64,000 nucleotides of DNA from Mycobacteroides chelonae (GCF_016767715.1 NZ_CP050145.1:1736001-1800000); one strand, 5' to 3'; numbered from the stretch's first letter, positions 36,695 through 47,808 are shown. Notes: generated by a model from the letters alone, not told the origin. Program-made: numbers and translations.

Positions 36695-37800
36695 CCACGA
36701 TGCGCAAGATTGTCCTGACCTGTGTGGGACTCATCCTCGTCGCGACGACGGCCGGGGCGGCATGGTCCGTTACGGGGGAGAGTGGAACCATCACGCTCAC
36801 AGCTCAATTCGATAGTGCTGCGGGTCTGTACCCCGGCAATGTGGTGGCCGTGCTGGGTATGCCGGTGGGCCAGGTCTCCAAGATCACCGCCCGGGGCGGA
36901 TACGCAGAGGTGCAGTTCACGGTCGACCGGCAGGTGAAGATTCCTGCCGACGCCCAGGCCGTCACCCTCTCGACGTCCATCCTGACCGACCGCCAAATCG
37001 AGCTGACGCCGCCGTACCGCGGCGGGGCGGTGCTGCACGACCACGACACCATCGGACTGAATCGCACCAAGACCCCTGTCGAATTCGATCGGGTACTCGG
37101 CATGCTCGACAAGCTTTCCGGGTCTCTGCACGGCGACGGCGCCGGAGGCGGGCCCATCGCCGCGGTGCTCAACGCCGGCGACGGTGTGGCCGCGGGTAAC
37201 GGTGATCGGATCAAGACGGCGCTCGATGAGCTATCGCGGGCGCTGCGGCTTGGCGCCGACGGTGGTGAGCACAGTCGTGAGCAGATGACCGCCATCGTCA
37301 AGAATGTCAGCAGCCTGCTGGATGCAGCCGCCCGCAACGACGCGAGCCTGCGCGAGTTCGGTTCCACTGTGCGCCAGCTCAGCGATGTCCTGGCCCAGGA
37401 GAACTTCGGTTCGGGCAGTACCGGGAGGCAGTTCAACGAGGTGATCGAGCAGACCGGAAACATTCTGCAGGCCAATCGGGATGCCATCCATCGCGGTATT
37501 GCCAATGGCAACAAAAGTATTCAGTCGGTGTATGACCGTCAGCGGGAGGTCGCCGAGTTCTTCGATGTGCTGCCGCTGATGGCCGACAATCTCTACAACG
37601 CCATCGATCAACGCAACGGCGCGATACGCGCCCACTTCCTGGCCGACCGCATGGTCTTCGACGGGCAGATGGCCAAGGAGATCTGCAATCTGATGGGACT
37701 GCGTCAACTGGGCTGCAGCACAGGGACGTTGCAGGACTACGGCCCCGACTTCGGACTCACCTACATGCTTGACGGGCTCGCGGCGATGGGGCAGAAGTGA
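36691..37800 (+). CDS. mceD: Mce protein, MceD position
   Basis: 369 aa. Anchor KIVLTCVGLILVATTAGAAW, MCE core DSAAGLYPGNVVAVLGMPVGQVSKI, helical needle, and C-terminal EICNLMGLRQLGCSTGTL with two Cys. GTG 36691 overlaps the mceC stop; ATG 36700 is an alternative start. Confidence 0.9.
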   Translation: MTTMRKIVLTCVGLILVATTAGAAWSVTGESGTITLTAQFDSAAGLYPGNVVAVLGMPVGQVSKITARGGYAEVQFTVDRQVKIPADAQAVTLSTSILTDRQIELTPPYRGGAVLHDHDTIGLNRTKTPVEFDRVLGMLDKLSGSLHGDGAGGGPIAAVLNAGDGVAAGNGDRIKTALDELSRALRLGADGGEHSREQMTAIVKNVSSLLDAAARNDASLREFGSTVRQLSDVLAQENFGSGSTGRQFNEVIEQTGNILQANRDAIHRGIANGNKSIQSVYDRQREVAEFFDVLPLMADNLYNAIDQRNGAIRAHFLADRMVFDGQMAKEICNLMGLRQLGCSTGTLQDYGPDFGLTYMLDGLAAMGQK

Positions 37801-38945
37801 TGGGGCGCAAGCTATCGGTCTTGGTGGCGGTGGTGCTCCTGTGCGCCGGGTGTTCCTCTACAGGACTGGCCGACCTGCCGCTGCCGGCCCCGGGCCTGAG
37901 TGCCGGGGGATACCGGCTGACCGCAGTCTTTGCGAACGCGCTCAATCTGCCCGAGCGTGCCAAGGTAAAGCTCGCCGGTGCGGATATCGGCGAGGTGGAA
38001 TCGATGGCGGCCAAGGATTTCCGTGCGGTGACCACGTTGCGGATCCGGCACGATGTCACCCTTCCGGTAGGCAGCACGGCGCAGTTGCGTACGGCCACGC
38101 CGCTGGGTGATGTCTTCGTGGCCGTCACGCCGCCCGAACAACCCGTCGTGGCGACACTCGGCGACGGGGACACCATCACCATCGACCAGACGGGCGCGGC
38201 GGCAACGGTGGAATCGGTGCTCAGTTCGGCGGCGATTCTGGTGAACGGTGGAGCGGTGCACAATCTCACCAACGTCGTCAACGGTATGGGCAGGGCGGCG
38301 GGCCAGGACGGTCAGGCATTCGGGCGGATGATCGGCAAGTCCAATGAGCTGCTGGGCAAGCTGAATGCGCGGTCCGGACAGCTGGACAACGCACTGACCG
38401 AGACAACCCACCTGGCCGAGGTCCTCGACGGCAAGAGTGAGAAGCTTGCCGAGGTGCTGCACGCGGCGGGCCCGGCCACCGCGACCTTGCAAGACAATGC
38501 CGGTCAGATCTCCGATCTGGTGCTGCTGCTGGGTGATACCGCACGCGAGCTGGGCAAGTTCCCGTCGATCGCGGGCACTGATGCCAGTGGGCGCAGCGTG
38601 GTGGCCGATGCCAACGCGATCTCCCGGTCCTGGAATGACGTGGTGCTCGATCCGCAGACCAGCCTGCTCTCGCTGAACCGGCTGTATGCGCCGTTCATCA
38701 AAATCACTGCGGGATCGGCTATCTCCGGTAGTGCCGGTATCGACCGACTGGTGCTGGGCGCCATACCGGATGCTGGTTTCGGGGGAGATCCTGGATTGCA
38801 CGGCCCCAAGCGATACGACTGGGCCAAGCTCGTGGGGACCTTCAAGTACACGCTGTGGCGGTTGCAGGAGCGCGTCGTCGGGCAGGGCCCCGAAGCGCAA
38901 GGTCCTCAGCCAGCGGGACCCGACGTACAGGAACCCGGACGATGA
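37800..38945 (+). CDS. mceE: Mce lipoprotein, MceE/LprK-LprN position
   Basis: 381 aa. Lipobox LLCAGC near residue 18 gives a lipid-anchored Mce subunit, as is standard for the fifth gene of Mce operons. MCE core ANALNLPERAKVKLAGADIGEVESM. Start ATG overlaps the mceD stop (TGATG); GTG one codon upstream is possible. Confidence 0.9.
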   Translation: MGRKLSVLVAVVLLCAGCSSTGLADLPLPAPGLSAGGYRLTAVFANALNLPERAKVKLAGADIGEVESMAAKDFRAVTTLRIRHDVTLPVGSTAQLRTATPLGDVFVAVTPPEQPVVATLGDGDTITIDQTGAAATVESVLSSAAILVNGGAVHNLTNVVNGMGRAAGQDGQAFGRMIGKSNELLGKLNARSGQLDNALTETTHLAEVLDGKSEKLAEVLHAAGPATATLQDNAGQISDLVLLLGDTARELGKFPSIAGTDASGRSVVADANAISRSWNDVVLDPQTSLLSLNRLYAPFIKITAGSAISGSAGIDRLVLGAIPDAGFGGDPGLHGPKRYDWAKLVGTFKYTLWRLQERVVGQGPEAQGPQPAGPDVQEPGR

Positions 38946-40141
38946 GCCGCGCGTGGGTCAGTGGACTGTCACTCGTTGCCACCCTGGCTATTTCGGTCAC
39001 CTATCTGTTGGTGGGCGTGCTGCACGTCCGGCCGCTGACATCGAGTTACCCGCTGACCATCCAGCTCGCCGAGTCCGGCGGCCTGCTGCCGAACCAGGAC
39101 GTGACGCTGCACGGAGTGCGCATCGGCTCGGTCGAATCACTGACCTTTACCGGCGACGGCGTCAACGCGACAGTGAGCGTCGACAGCGGCGTTCGTGTTC
39201 CCGCGTCGGCGGCGGTGCGGGTGTCCGGGCTGTCCCCGGCCGGTGAGCAGTACCTCGATTTCTCCGCCGCATCCGATGAGGGCCCGTTCCTGTCCGGCGG
39301 GGACGTGATTGCCCGGGACCGCACCGCGATACCGGTCACTCCGGCACAGCTGCTGACCCATGCAGACGGTGTTCTCGCCCAAGTGGATCCGGCCAAGATC
39401 GAGCGCATCAAGACGGAACTGAGCCTGAGCGCGCAGGGACCCCGCAAGCTCACCGACATCGTCGACGGCGGGGTGTTCCTGCTGTCCACCCTGGATTCGG
39501 TGCTCCCCGAGACGGTCAGCGCCATCAGGAACAGCCGGACGGTGCTGTCGTCGGCGGTGGACGTCAACAACGGAATCGCAGTCACCTCACGCAATCTGCG
39601 CAGCACCCTGGCAGGGATGAACGCGATGGACGGTGGCTATCGGAAACTCATCGATCAATCCCCGCGAGTGCTTGCGGCCACCGACAACCTGTTCACCGAC
39701 AACTCCGACACCATGGTCCAGCTGCTGGCCAACCTGGCCACCAACGCGCACCTGTCGTATGTGCGGGTACCGGCGTTGAACGCCCTGTTTCCCACCTATC
39801 GCGGCTCGGCGCTGGAAGCGTTCATCAGCACCATGCACGAGCACGGCCTATGGGTGACGGCTGACCTGTATCCGCGATACGCCTGTGACTACGGCACTCC
39901 TCGCCATCCACCGTCCTCGGCGGACTATCCGGAGCCCTTCTTGTACACGTACTGCCGCGACGACGATCCCGCCGTCTTGGTCCGGGGCGCCAAGAACGCC
40001 CCGCGTCCCGCAGGGGATGACACGGCCGGGCCGCCGCCTGGCGCCGACCTGGGTGCGCGATCCGACCCGACACCGCCCGGCCGGTACACGATCCCGACGC
40101 CGTACGGCGGACCGGCGCTGCCCATCGAGCCACCGAGGTAA
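38942..40141 (+). CDS. mceF: Mce protein, MceF position
   Basis: 399 aa. N-terminal anchor, MCE core AESGGLLPNQDVTLHGVRIGSVESL, helical domain, Cys-bearing segment RYACDYGTP...YTYCRDD and a Pro-rich tail ending in PIEPPR. Completes the six-subunit set. ATGA overlap with mceE. Confidence 0.9.
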   Translation: MSRAWVSGLSLVATLAISVTYLLVGVLHVRPLTSSYPLTIQLAESGGLLPNQDVTLHGVRIGSVESLTFTGDGVNATVSVDSGVRVPASAAVRVSGLSPAGEQYLDFSAASDEGPFLSGGDVIARDRTAIPVTPAQLLTHADGVLAQVDPAKIERIKTELSLSAQGPRKLTDIVDGGVFLLSTLDSVLPETVSAIRNSRTVLSSAVDVNNGIAVTSRNLRSTLAGMNAMDGGYRKLIDQSPRVLAATDNLFTDNSDTMVQLLANLATNAHLSYVRVPALNALFPTYRGSALEAFISTMHEHGLWVTADLYPRYACDYGTPRHPPSSADYPEPFLYTYCRDDDPAVLVRGAKNAPRPAGDDTAGPPPGADLGARSDPTPPGRYTIPTPYGGPALPIEPPR

Positions 40142-41041
40142 ATGATGCCGGCGAACAATCCGCAACCGCGTCCGTCATCGGCCGCCGGACGCGCTGTGCA
40201 CACCCGCCGGATCGCGTTCACGTTCGACGGGGCTTCTCCGTCGCGGCGCCACTTCGTTGCGGGCGATATCGCGATGAGCCATCTGGTGGCCTTGCTGTCC
40301 GGCTTCTTTCCCTCGGGTGAGGAGTTCTTCATCCAGTCCGTGCGCCGCTATGACGGTCAGATCGGTGATCCCGTGCTCAGGAAACAGGTCGCCGGATTCA
40401 TCGGACAGGAGATGACGCACGGCATTCAGCACCGTGAGCTCAACACGCAGCTGGTGCGTCGCGGTTACTGGGCGACGGGCTTCATGGACCGGATGGGCAC
40501 GCGGCTGGTCAAGCGCATGAAGCAGCACAGGGACCGGCTGCCGGATCCGGTGGCACGATCCGCGCTCGCGGTGACGGCCGCGGTCGAACACCTCACGGCC
40601 ATCCTCGGGGAGCAGGTGCTCAGCGTGGCGTGGATACAGCAGCAGCTGACCGATCCCGAGGTGCGGGCGATGCTCAATTGGCATGCCATCGAGGAGATGG
40701 AACACAAGTCCGTTGCCTTCGATGTGTACCGCCACGTCGGGGGTTCCGAGCGGATGAGGATCGCGGCCATGGCCGTCACGCTGGGACTTTTCCTGAGCAG
40801 GACGGTGATCCTGCTGGCCTCGATCGTCACCGATCCGTGGGCCTGGCGTCACCCGGTGCGCACCCTGCGCAGCGTTCTCAGGCTGCCCCGCACGCCGCTG
40901 TTCGCCGGACTCTGGGCCAAGATCCGCAGCTACCTGTGGCCCGGATTCCATCCCGACGACATCGATCACGGCCCACTGCTCGAGAAGTGGCGCGAGGAGT
41001 ACTTCGGTCCCCAGGGCATCCTGCTGGACCATCTGAAGTAG
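40142..41041 (+). CDS. Metal-dependent hydrolase family protein (PF10118-like), last gene of the operon
   Basis: 299 aa. Helical protein with spaced acidic/His motifs [27 protein letters not shown] and [17 protein letters not shown], the ExxxH patterns of a ferritin-like or di-metal site; homologues are named metal-dependent hydrolase. The C-terminus has a hydrophobic stretch (about 205-230). It starts right at the mceF stop; ATG 40145 one codon later has better spacing to GAGG. Position suggests it processes the lipid substrate or product of this operon. Confidence 0.82.
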   Translation: MMPANNPQPRPSSAAGRAVHTRRIAFTFDGASPSRRHFVAGDIAMSHLVALLSGFFPSGEEFFIQSVRRYDGQIGDPVLRKQVAGFIGQEMTHGIQHRELNTQLVRRGYWATGFMDRMGTRLVKRMKQHRDRLPDPVARSALAVTAAVEHLTAILGEQVLSVAWIQQQLTDPEVRAMLNWHAIEEMEHKSVAFDVYRHVGGSERMRIAAMAVTLGLFLSRTVILLASIVTDPWAWRHPVRTLRSVLRLPRTPLFAGLWAKIRSYLWPGFHPDDIDHGPLLEKWREEYFGPQGILLDHLK

Positions 41042-41141
41042 CTGCTGCGGCCACCGAGGTAAAACGCGCTTGGCCCGGCCCTTAGGCTGTTCAGGACAAT
41101 TACTGCAGTCCTGTGGACCTCAAGAGGAGCCTGAGCAGATC

Positions 41142-42548
41142 GTGGCCGCCAAGCCGAACGCCGCCGGTAAGAAGATCGAAGCCGTCGTCAACCTCGCCAA
41201 GCGCCGGGGACTCGTGTACCCCTGCGGCGAGATTTACGGCGGTACCAAGTCGGCGTGGGATTACGGCCCGCTCGGTGTCGAGCTCAAGGAAAACATCAAG
41301 AAGCAGTGGTGGCGCTCCGTCGTCACCAGCCGCGACGACGTCGTCGGCCTGGACTCCTCGGTGATCCTGCCCCGGCAGGTCTGGGTGGCCTCCGGCCACG
41401 TCGAGGTCTTCAACGATCCGCTGGTCGAGTGTCTGAACTGTCACAAGCGGCACCGTCAGGATCACCTGCAGGAGGCTTACGCTGAGAAGAAGGGAATCGA
41501 CGACCCCGAGTCGGTCCCGATGACCGACATCGTCTGCCCCGACTGCGGCACCAAGGGGCAGTGGACCGAGCCCCGCGACTTCAACATGATGCTCAAGACC
41601 TACCTCGGCCCCATCGAGACCGAAGAGGGCCTGCACTACCTGCGCCCGGAGACCGCGCAGGGCATCTTCATCAACTTCAAGAACGTCGTGACGACGTCGC
41701 GACAGAAGCCGCCGTTCGGCATCGGCCAGATCGGCAAGAGCTTCCGCAACGAGATCACCCCGGGCAACTTCATCTTCCGCACCCGCGAGTTCGAGCAGAT
41801 GGAGATGGAGTTCTTCGTCGAGCCGTCGACCGCCCCCGAGTGGCACAAGTACTGGATCGACACCCGGCTGCAGTGGTACGTGGACCTGGGTATCGACCCG
41901 GAGAACCTGCGGCTGTACGACCACCCCAAGGAGAAGCTGTCGCACTACTCCGACGGTACCGTCGACATCGAGTACAAGTTCGGTTTCAGCGGCAACCCGT
42001 GGGGTGAGCTGGAGGGTGTCGCCAACCGCACCGACTTCGACTTGTCGACGCACGCAAAGCATTCCGGTGAAGACCTGTCGTACTACGACCAGGCCGAGGA
42101 TCGCCGTTACACCCCGTACGTGATCGAGCCCGCGGCCGGCCTTACCCGTTCGTTCATGGCTTTCCTGGTCGATGCGTATCACGAGGACGAGGCCCCCAAC
42201 GCCAAGGGCGGCGTGGACACCCGCACCGTGCTGCGCCTGGATCCGCGTCTGGCTCCGGTCAAGGTCGCGGTGCTGCCGCTGTCACGCAATGCCGACCTGA
42301 GCCCGCGCGCCAAGGCGCTGGCCGCCGAGCTGCGGCAGAGCTGGAATGTCGACTTCGATGACGCCGGTGCCATCGGACGCAGGTATCGTCGACAGGACGA
42401 GATCGGCACCCCGTTCTGCGTCACAGTCGATTTCGACTCGCTCGAAGACGACTCCGTCACCGTTCGCGACCGCGATGAGATGACCCAGCAGCGTATTCCG
42501 ATCGGCGGCGTGGCCGATCATCTCGCCAAATCTCTCAAGGGCTGCTAG
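41142..42548 (+). CDS. glyS: Glycyl-tRNA synthetase (dimeric, class II)
   Basis: 468 aa. Class II motifs: motif 2 [28 protein letters not shown] and motif 3 near [11 protein letters not shown]; opening [29 protein letters not shown] is typical. A zinc-knuckle pair CxxC...CxxC ([16 protein letters not shown], about residues 98-140) is present. The M. tuberculosis protein, as I recall it, lacks these cysteines. GTG start chosen by homology length; AGGAG is 12 nt upstream, which is long. Normal synteny with dgt and dnaG. Confidence 0.93.
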   Translation: MAAKPNAAGKKIEAVVNLAKRRGLVYPCGEIYGGTKSAWDYGPLGVELKENIKKQWWRSVVTSRDDVVGLDSSVILPRQVWVASGHVEVFNDPLVECLNCHKRHRQDHLQEAYAEKKGIDDPESVPMTDIVCPDCGTKGQWTEPRDFNMMLKTYLGPIETEEGLHYLRPETAQGIFINFKNVVTTSRQKPPFGIGQIGKSFRNEITPGNFIFRTREFEQMEMEFFVEPSTAPEWHKYWIDTRLQWYVDLGIDPENLRLYDHPKEKLSHYSDGTVDIEYKFGFSGNPWGELEGVANRTDFDLSTHAKHSGEDLSYYDQAEDRRYTPYVIEPAAGLTRSFMAFLVDAYHEDEAPNAKGGVDTRTVLRLDPRLAPVKVAVLPLSRNADLSPRAKALAAELRQSWNVDFDDAGAIGRRYRRQDEIGTPFCVTVDFDSLEDDSVTVRDRDEMTQQRIPIGGVADHLAKSLKGC

Positions 42549-42561
42549 CCGAGGAGCAGAA

Positions 42562-43956
42562 ATGACTGACGTCCAGAATCACATCGGAATCGATCCCGCC
42601 AGCGCGCCGATCGAGGCTCCGGCGGCCGAGGCGCAGGTTCGCGCCGACGACCGTGGGCACGTTTTCCACTCGTGGTCCGCGCAGGCGGCCATCGACCCGC
42701 TGCCGATCGCCGGTGGTGCGGGCGCGACCTTCTGGGATTACACCGGCAAGGAGTACCTGGACTTCGCCTCGCAGCTGGTGAACCTCAATCTGGGACACCA
42801 GCATCCGCGTCTGGTGGAGGCCATCGGGCGTCAGGCCGGCCGGTTGGCCACCATTGCGCCCGCCTTCGCCAACGATGTGCGCGGTGAGCTCGCCCGCCTG
42901 GTGGCCGAGCGTGCACCCGGAACCCTGAACAAGGTGTTCTTCACCAACGGTGGCACCGAGGCCGTGGAGCACGCGGTCCGTATGGCGCGCCACCACACCG
43001 GTCGCCGCAAGGTGCTTTCCGCATACCGCAGCTACCACGGTGGCACCACCACCTCGATGTCGCTGACGGGTGAGCCGCGCCGCTGGGCCAACGACCCGGG
43101 CGACAACTCGGTGGTTCGTTTCTTCGGGCCGTACGCCTACCGTTCGGTGTTCCATGCCACCTCGCCGGAGGAGGAAACCCAAAGGGCGCTGGAGCATCTG
43201 GAGCAGGTGATCAACCTGGAGGGCCCGCCCACCATCGCCGCGATCATCCTGGAGTCGGTGGTCGGCACCAACGGTGTGCTGGTGCCGCCGCCCGGTTACC
43301 TGGCCGGGGTGCGGGAGATCTGCGACCGGTACGGCTTGGTGTTCATCGCCGACGAGGTGATGGTCGGCTTCGGGCGATTCGGTGAATGGTTCGCCATCAA
43401 CGCCTTTGACGTCACGCCGGACCTCATCACCTTCGCCAAGGGCATCAACTCCGGTTATGTCCCGCTGGGCGGTGTGGTGATCTCCGATGCCATCGCCACC
43501 AGCTTCGATCACCGTCCGTACCCGGGTGGACTGACCTACTCCGGTCACCCGCTGGCCTGCGCGGTCGGTGTCGAGACCATCAAGGTGTTCGAGGACGACA
43601 AGATCCTGGAACGGGTGCGCGATCTCGGTGAGCGCGTGGTGCGTCCGGAACTGGAGCGTTGGGTGCAGACGCATCCGAGCGTCGGCGAGATCCGTGGCCG
43701 CGGCTTGTTCTGGGCCGTGGAACTGGTGCGCGACAAGCAGACTCGTGAGCCGCTGGTTCCGTTCAATGCCAGTGGTGAGGCCGCGGCGCCGATGAATGCC
43801 TTCGCGGCGGCGTGCAAGAAGAGTGGCCTGTGGCCGTTCACGCATTTCAACCGCACGCATGTGGCGCCTCCGCTGATCATCAGCGAGGAGGATCTGCGGC
43901 GCGGGCTCTCGATCATCGACGAGGCGCTGAACGTCGCCGACGGGTACGCGAGCTAG
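42562..43956 (+). CDS. Class III (pyridoxal-phosphate) aminotransferase
   Basis: 464 aa. [47 protein letters not shown] and PLP Lys in [15 protein letters not shown]; taurine-pyruvate/beta-alanine-type aminotransferases look like this, but the amino donor is not identifiable. ATG 13 nt after glyS with GAGGAG upstream, so possibly cotranscribed with it. Its stop overlaps the convergent acdS stop. Confidence 0.87.
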   Translation: MTDVQNHIGIDPASAPIEAPAAEAQVRADDRGHVFHSWSAQAAIDPLPIAGGAGATFWDYTGKEYLDFASQLVNLNLGHQHPRLVEAIGRQAGRLATIAPAFANDVRGELARLVAERAPGTLNKVFFTNGGTEAVEHAVRMARHHTGRRKVLSAYRSYHGGTTTSMSLTGEPRRWANDPGDNSVVRFFGPYAYRSVFHATSPEEETQRALEHLEQVINLEGPPTIAAIILESVVGTNGVLVPPPGYLAGVREICDRYGLVFIADEVMVGFGRFGEWFAINAFDVTPDLITFAKGINSGYVPLGGVVISDAIATSFDHRPYPGGLTYSGHPLACAVGVETIKVFEDDKILERVRDLGERVVRPELERWVQTHPSVGEIRGRGLFWAVELVRDKQTREPLVPFNASGEAAAPMNAFAAACKKSGLWPFTHFNRTHVAPPLIISEEDLRRGLSIIDEALNVADGYAS

Positions 43957-44975
43957 CCGGGAAACACGCTGCTGTAGGCGTTCAGCGCGGGCTGGCCGCC
44001 GAGGTGGGCATATAGGACGTTCGAGCCCCGCTCGATCGTCCCGGCGCTGACGAGGTCGATCAGGCCTGCCATCGACTTGCCCTCGTACACGGGGTCGGTG
44101 ATCATCGCTTCGAGGCGCCCGCAGAGTTTGATCGCTTCGACGGTGGAATCGACGGGCACGCCGTACTTCTCGCCCGCCCATCCCTCCAGGACGGTGATCT
44201 CGTCGGGGCGCAGGTCGCGTTCGAGGCCGATCTGCTGGGCGGTGTGCCGGGCGATGCGGGTGACCTGGTCGGTGGTCTTCGGAAGGGTGGCCGATGCGTC
44301 GATACCCAGTATTCGCCGTGGCCGTCCGCCGGCATCGGCGAGTGCGGCGAACCCCGCGATCATGCCCGCATGGGTGGACCCGGTGACCGTGCACACGACG
44401 ATGGTGTCGAAGAAAACTCCCAGCTGATCCTCTTGTGTGGCCACCTCATACGCCCAGTTGGCGAAGCCGAGGCCGCCGTACTCGTGTTCCGATGCACCGG
44501 CCGGGATGGGATAGGGCTTGGCGCCGGAGTTCTCGATCGCGGTGAGCGCGTCCTCCCAGGACTGGCGGATGCCGATATCGAATCCCGAAGGGTCCAGCTG
44601 GGTTTGGGCTCCCATGATCCGCGATAACAGGATGTTGCCCGCCTTGTCGTTGACGGGGTCCTCCCAGTCCACCCAGCGTTCCTGAACCAGGTGACAGCGC
44701 ATCCCCAGCACGGCCGCGACGGCGGCCACCTGACGGGTGTGGTTGGACTGGTAGCCGCCGATCGACACCAGGGTATCGGCGCCGCTGGCCAGCACGTCGG
44801 GGACGATGTATTCGAGTTTGCGTATCTTGTTGCCGCCGAAGGCGAGTCCTGAGTTGCAATCTTCGCGTTTTGCCCAGATATTGGCGCCACCGAGGTGGCG
44901 GCTGAGGCGCTGCAGGGGATGGATCGGGCTGGGGCCGAAGGTCAGTGGGTAACGGGGGAAATCATGGATTGACAA
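43953..44975 (-). CDS. acdS: 1-aminocyclopropane-1-carboxylate (ACC) deaminase
   Basis: 340 aa fold type II PLP enzyme. Opening [25 protein letters not shown] and [21 protein letters not shown] (PLP Lys in GGNK), [20 protein letters not shown], and the ACC-deaminase residues DPVYEGKSM (Tyr-Glu) and HLGGQPALN (Leu) are all present. This favours true ACC deaminase over D-cysteine desulfhydrase. Converts ACC to 2-oxobutyrate and ammonia. TTG start supported by AGGAG 6 nt upstream. Downstream of a GntR regulator on the same strand, 50 nt away. Confidence 0.9.
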   Translation of the reverse strand: MSIHDFPRYPLTFGPSPIHPLQRLSRHLGGANIWAKREDCNSGLAFGGNKIRKLEYIVPDVLASGADTLVSIGGYQSNHTRQVAAVAAVLGMRCHLVQERWVDWEDPVNDKAGNILLSRIMGAQTQLDPSGFDIGIRQSWEDALTAIENSGAKPYPIPAGASEHEYGGLGFANWAYEVATQEDQLGVFFDTIVVCTVTGSTHAGMIAGFAALADAGGRPRRILGIDASATLPKTTDQVTRIARHTAQQIGLERDLRPDEITVLEGWAGEKYGVPVDSTVEAIKLCGRLEAMITDPVYEGKSMAGLIDLVSAGTIERGSNVLYAHLGGQPALNAYSSVFPG

Positions 44976-45025
44976 GGCGTTCTCCTGACTCGGCTGCTGA
45001 GAATGACGTTGTGGGGGAGCGGTGT

Positions 45026-45679
45026 TCAGCTCGCGCCGCGTTCCTCGGATTCGGCGGCCTCCGGTGCCGGGATGAGGGTGTGCCAGTTGTCGCGGGCCGC
45101 ACGTCCGGCGCCCTCGCTGTCGCCGGCTTCGCAGCGCGCGATGATCTGCTCGTGCAGGGCCACGGAATGACGTCCGTCGCGGCCGGCGAATCTGATGCGT
45201 TCCAGGCGGCGCAGCACGGGGGTCACCTGCTCCAGCACGGCAGCGATGTACGGGTTGGCGCTGGCTTCGACTGCGACGGCATGGAATTCGTCGTCGGCGG
45301 CCAGCGCGGCGTCGGGATCGTGCGCATCGAGGGCGGCGGCAAATCGTGTGTTGGCGTGCCGCATCGCGGCCAGGTCGCCATCGGAGATGTTGGCGATCGC
45401 CTCACGCACGGCGAGCTCGTGCATCGCCGCGGCAACGGACTGCGCTGCGCGCGCCTCCCGGATGTCGATGGGGCTGACGATGGTGTGCCGTCCCGGTTGG
45501 GTCTGGACCAGACCGGCGTGTTCCAGACGGGAGAGTGCCTCACGAATCGGGGTTCGGCTCACGCCCAGCCAGCGGCTCAGCTCGTCATCGCGCAGCCGCT
45601 CGCCGGGGGCCAGGGTCCCGTCCACGATGGCCGTGCGCAGCGCCTTATAGGCATCGTCGCGGAGTAGCGAGCGTGCCAT
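45026..45679 (-). CDS. GntR-family regulator with FCD domain
   Basis: 217 aa. N-terminal winged helix ([48 protein letters not shown]), then an all-helical FCD ligand domain with metal-binding His/Asp (DDEFHAV, HEQII). Likely regulates acdS, which follows on the same strand. ATG at 45679 preferred: GGAAGG lies 4-5 nt upstream, while the ATG at 45706 overlaps the palindrome that probably is the operator. Confidence 0.9.
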   Translation of the reverse strand: MARSLLRDDAYKALRTAIVDGTLAPGERLRDDELSRWLGVSRTPIREALSRLEHAGLVQTQPGRHTIVSPIDIREARAAQSVAAAMHELAVREAIANISDGDLAAMRHANTRFAAALDAHDPDAALAADDEFHAVAVEASANPYIAAVLEQVTPVLRRLERIRFAGRDGRHSVALHEQIIARCEAGDSEGAGRAARDNWHTLIPAPEAAESEERGAS

Positions 45680-45705
45680 CACGCCTTCCGAAGGTGGTAC
45701 CGGCA

Positions 45706-45719
45706 TGCAATATATTGCA
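45706..45719. promoter_or_regulatory. Palindromic operator candidate upstream of gntR-acdS
   Basis: Perfect 14-bp palindrome TGCAATATATTGCA, AT-rich within GC-rich DNA and containing a TATATT -10-like core on the minus strand. GntR/FCD proteins often bind such short palindromes and autoregulate. It lies 27 nt before the gntR start. Confidence 0.55.
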
Positions 45720-45774
45720 CATCGGTGACGGCGTGGCGTCAAGTGTTGTGTGAATTTCGGGTGGGAATGGCCTG

Positions 45775-47808
45775 CTAGAAGCGGCCGCCGCCGCCACGGA
45801 AGCTCGATCCTGAGGATCGGGACGAGCCGCCATACGACGATGACCCCGACCCGGACCAGGAGCTGTGGTGGCTTGATCCGCCGCTGAGCATGCCGCGCAG
45901 GATGCCGCCGATCACGGCACCCGCGACGTTGCCGGCGACATCACCCGCCACGCTGTATCCGCGGTAGTTGCCGTACCCGTTGCTGTAATAGGACTGGGCC
46001 GCCCGCACCTCTTGTATCGCGCTGCCTTCGGCACGCGTCGCCAGCTCTGTGGCCCGATTGGCCCACAGAATGGCGTTCGAGGGATCTGACTGGCGTGCGG
46101 CCTCGGCCGTCGCGATGCTGCGTTCGGCTTCTGTGATGTATCCGCGCGCGGCGGAGCCGACAGCTCCCCGGTGCAATCCGATGTACTGGGTGACGCCATT
46201 CACTTTCTGGCGGGCGGTGGCGATCGCTTGATCGAGCGCGCGGGCGCGGCGTTCGGCGGCGTCCTTTTCTTCCCGCACGGCGGCCAGCAGCTTGTCGAGT
46301 TCGGCATCGGCCGCGGCCAGGTGGGTGAAGGCGGTCAGCGGATCGGTGGGCCCGACTCTCTCGGCGTCGGCCACGGCGGCGGCAGCCCTGTCGTGGGCCT
46401 TCGTCAGCTCGTCGGCACGGGGCACCGATCCCTGCCGCTGAAGTTCCTCGGCCTGGGCGATACCCGACTTCGTGTCCGCGATCGCCGCGGGCAGTGCGTC
46501 GATGGCGCGCCGGATGTTGTTGGCGGCGTTGTCCACCGCGTCCAAGAGTGCGGCGGCCTGGTTCAGCGCCGATTCGGCCCCACGCACGGCGTCGACGAGA
46601 TTCATCTGCTGGCCCTCCAGGGGGCGGGCAGCGAGTTCCCGGCCGTGGGTGATCCGGGAGTCGGCGAACGTGGTGCGCTCGGTGGCCTCGGTGATGTTGT
46701 CGACGATCGACGCCAGGGCCGCGGCATCGAACTGGGTGCGCAGTTGCTCGAGAACGCGCTGCGATTCGGGTATCCGAGCGGTCGTGGCCACCACCTGCTG
46801 GGTCAGAGTGTCCAACTTGGTGGGTGCGTTGATCACCAGGTTCCGCAGCGCGTCAAAGGCATTGGACTGATCGTCGAGGGTGCGGTCGGCACGTGCGGCG
46901 GCGGTGATGACGTCGATCAGCAGGCGGCGCTGCTCCGTGGGCGTCTCCGGGACGGAGTCGTCGAGCTGCTTGCGCACGGAGAATGCCTGGGCAAGGGCTT
47001 TTTTCGCGGTATCGACGGCTTGCTGGAAGGGCGCGGTCTGCTCGGTACCGAACTCCTCGACTGCGAGCGTGAGTTCGGCCTCGCTGGTGCGCACGGCGTT
47101 GTCGACGTTCACCACAATCGATTTCGACAGGCCATCGAGTGCGTCGACCGATTGCGCGGCAAGAGCTTCGGCGTTGGTCGGATCGATACCCTTCGCGGCC
47201 TCGACCTCTGCGCGCCGACGGGATCGACTGCGGAACCAGGAGTACAGCATGAAGGCGCCGACCACGACGGCTCCGAAGACCAGCGCCGCCAGGATCGGCT
47301 TCCAGGGTATGGAGGATGACGATGCGGCGGCCGACTCCAGGCCCTTGGCGGTGTTGATGGCGGCGCCATCCCAATTCGAGGCGCGTAGTGCCGGTTCGAT
47401 CGTGTTGGTGCGCAGCTCCTCGATCTCGGAATCGCTGACGTTCTTGATCTCCGATGCGACCTGGAACGCGTAACTGCGCTCTTCGGTTGCCACGGCGAGC
47501 AATGCGTCGCGATCTCCCAATCCGCTTGCCGTGAGGGTTTTGTTGGCCCATGTCACCGGGTCGGCGCCGTCGAAATCCTTGACGTACACCACCCAGAGCC
47601 GCACGTGCTGTGCGTCGTAGAGCTGATCGATCGCGTTGCGTACCTTCGTCGGGTTCTTGAGCGCCCCGGCCCGGTCGGTGACGTAGGCGGGTATCCGGAA
47701 GGGCGGGTCGGCACTGGCCACCGGTGCCAGCAGCAGGGTGGGGGCAAACACCGTGAGCATCGCGATCATGACTCCCAGCAGGCTCCCGAGGGCACGCAGC
47801 AGACGCAT
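45775..47808 (-). CDS. TPM-domain membrane protein (Rv2345-like)
   Basis: 677 aa. Signal peptide (first 32 residues, ending ASA), TPM/phosphatase-like domain [13 protein letters not shown]...[16 protein letters not shown] to about 150, one membrane helix near 168-190, then a long Ala/Gln-rich helical and probably coiled-coil region. The C-terminus of about 60 residues is Gly/Ser/Tyr-rich, with [16 protein letters not shown] and a final RGGGGRF. Orthologue position of Rv2345, next to dgt. Exact role unknown; TPM proteins act in photosystem repair in plants, but in bacteria the function is open. Divergent from dgt by 60 nt. Confidence 0.88.
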   Translation of the reverse strand: MRLLRALGSLLGVMIAMLTVFAPTLLLAPVASADPPFRIPAYVTDRAGALKNPTKVRNAIDQLYDAQHVRLWVVYVKDFDGADPVTWANKTLTASGLGDRDALLAVATEERSYAFQVASEIKNVSDSEIEELRTNTIEPALRASNWDGAAINTAKGLESAAASSSSIPWKPILAALVFGAVVVGAFMLYSWFRSRSRRRAEVEAAKGIDPTNAEALAAQSVDALDGLSKSIVVNVDNAVRTSEAELTLAVEEFGTEQTAPFQQAVDTAKKALAQAFSVRKQLDDSVPETPTEQRRLLIDVITAAARADRTLDDQSNAFDALRNLVINAPTKLDTLTQQVVATTARIPESQRVLEQLRTQFDAAALASIVDNITEATERTTFADSRITHGRELAARPLEGQQMNLVDAVRGAESALNQAAALLDAVDNAANNIRRAIDALPAAIADTKSGIAQAEELQRQGSVPRADELTKAHDRAAAAVADAERVGPTDPLTAFTHLAAADAELDKLLAAVREEKDAAERRARALDQAIATARQKVNGVTQYIGLHRGAVGSAARGYITEAERSIATAEAARQSDPSNAILWANRATELATRAEGSAIQEVRAAQSYYSNGYGNYRGYSVAGDVAGNVAGAVIGGILRGMLSGGSSHHSSWSGSGSSSYGGSSRSSGSSFRGGGGRF

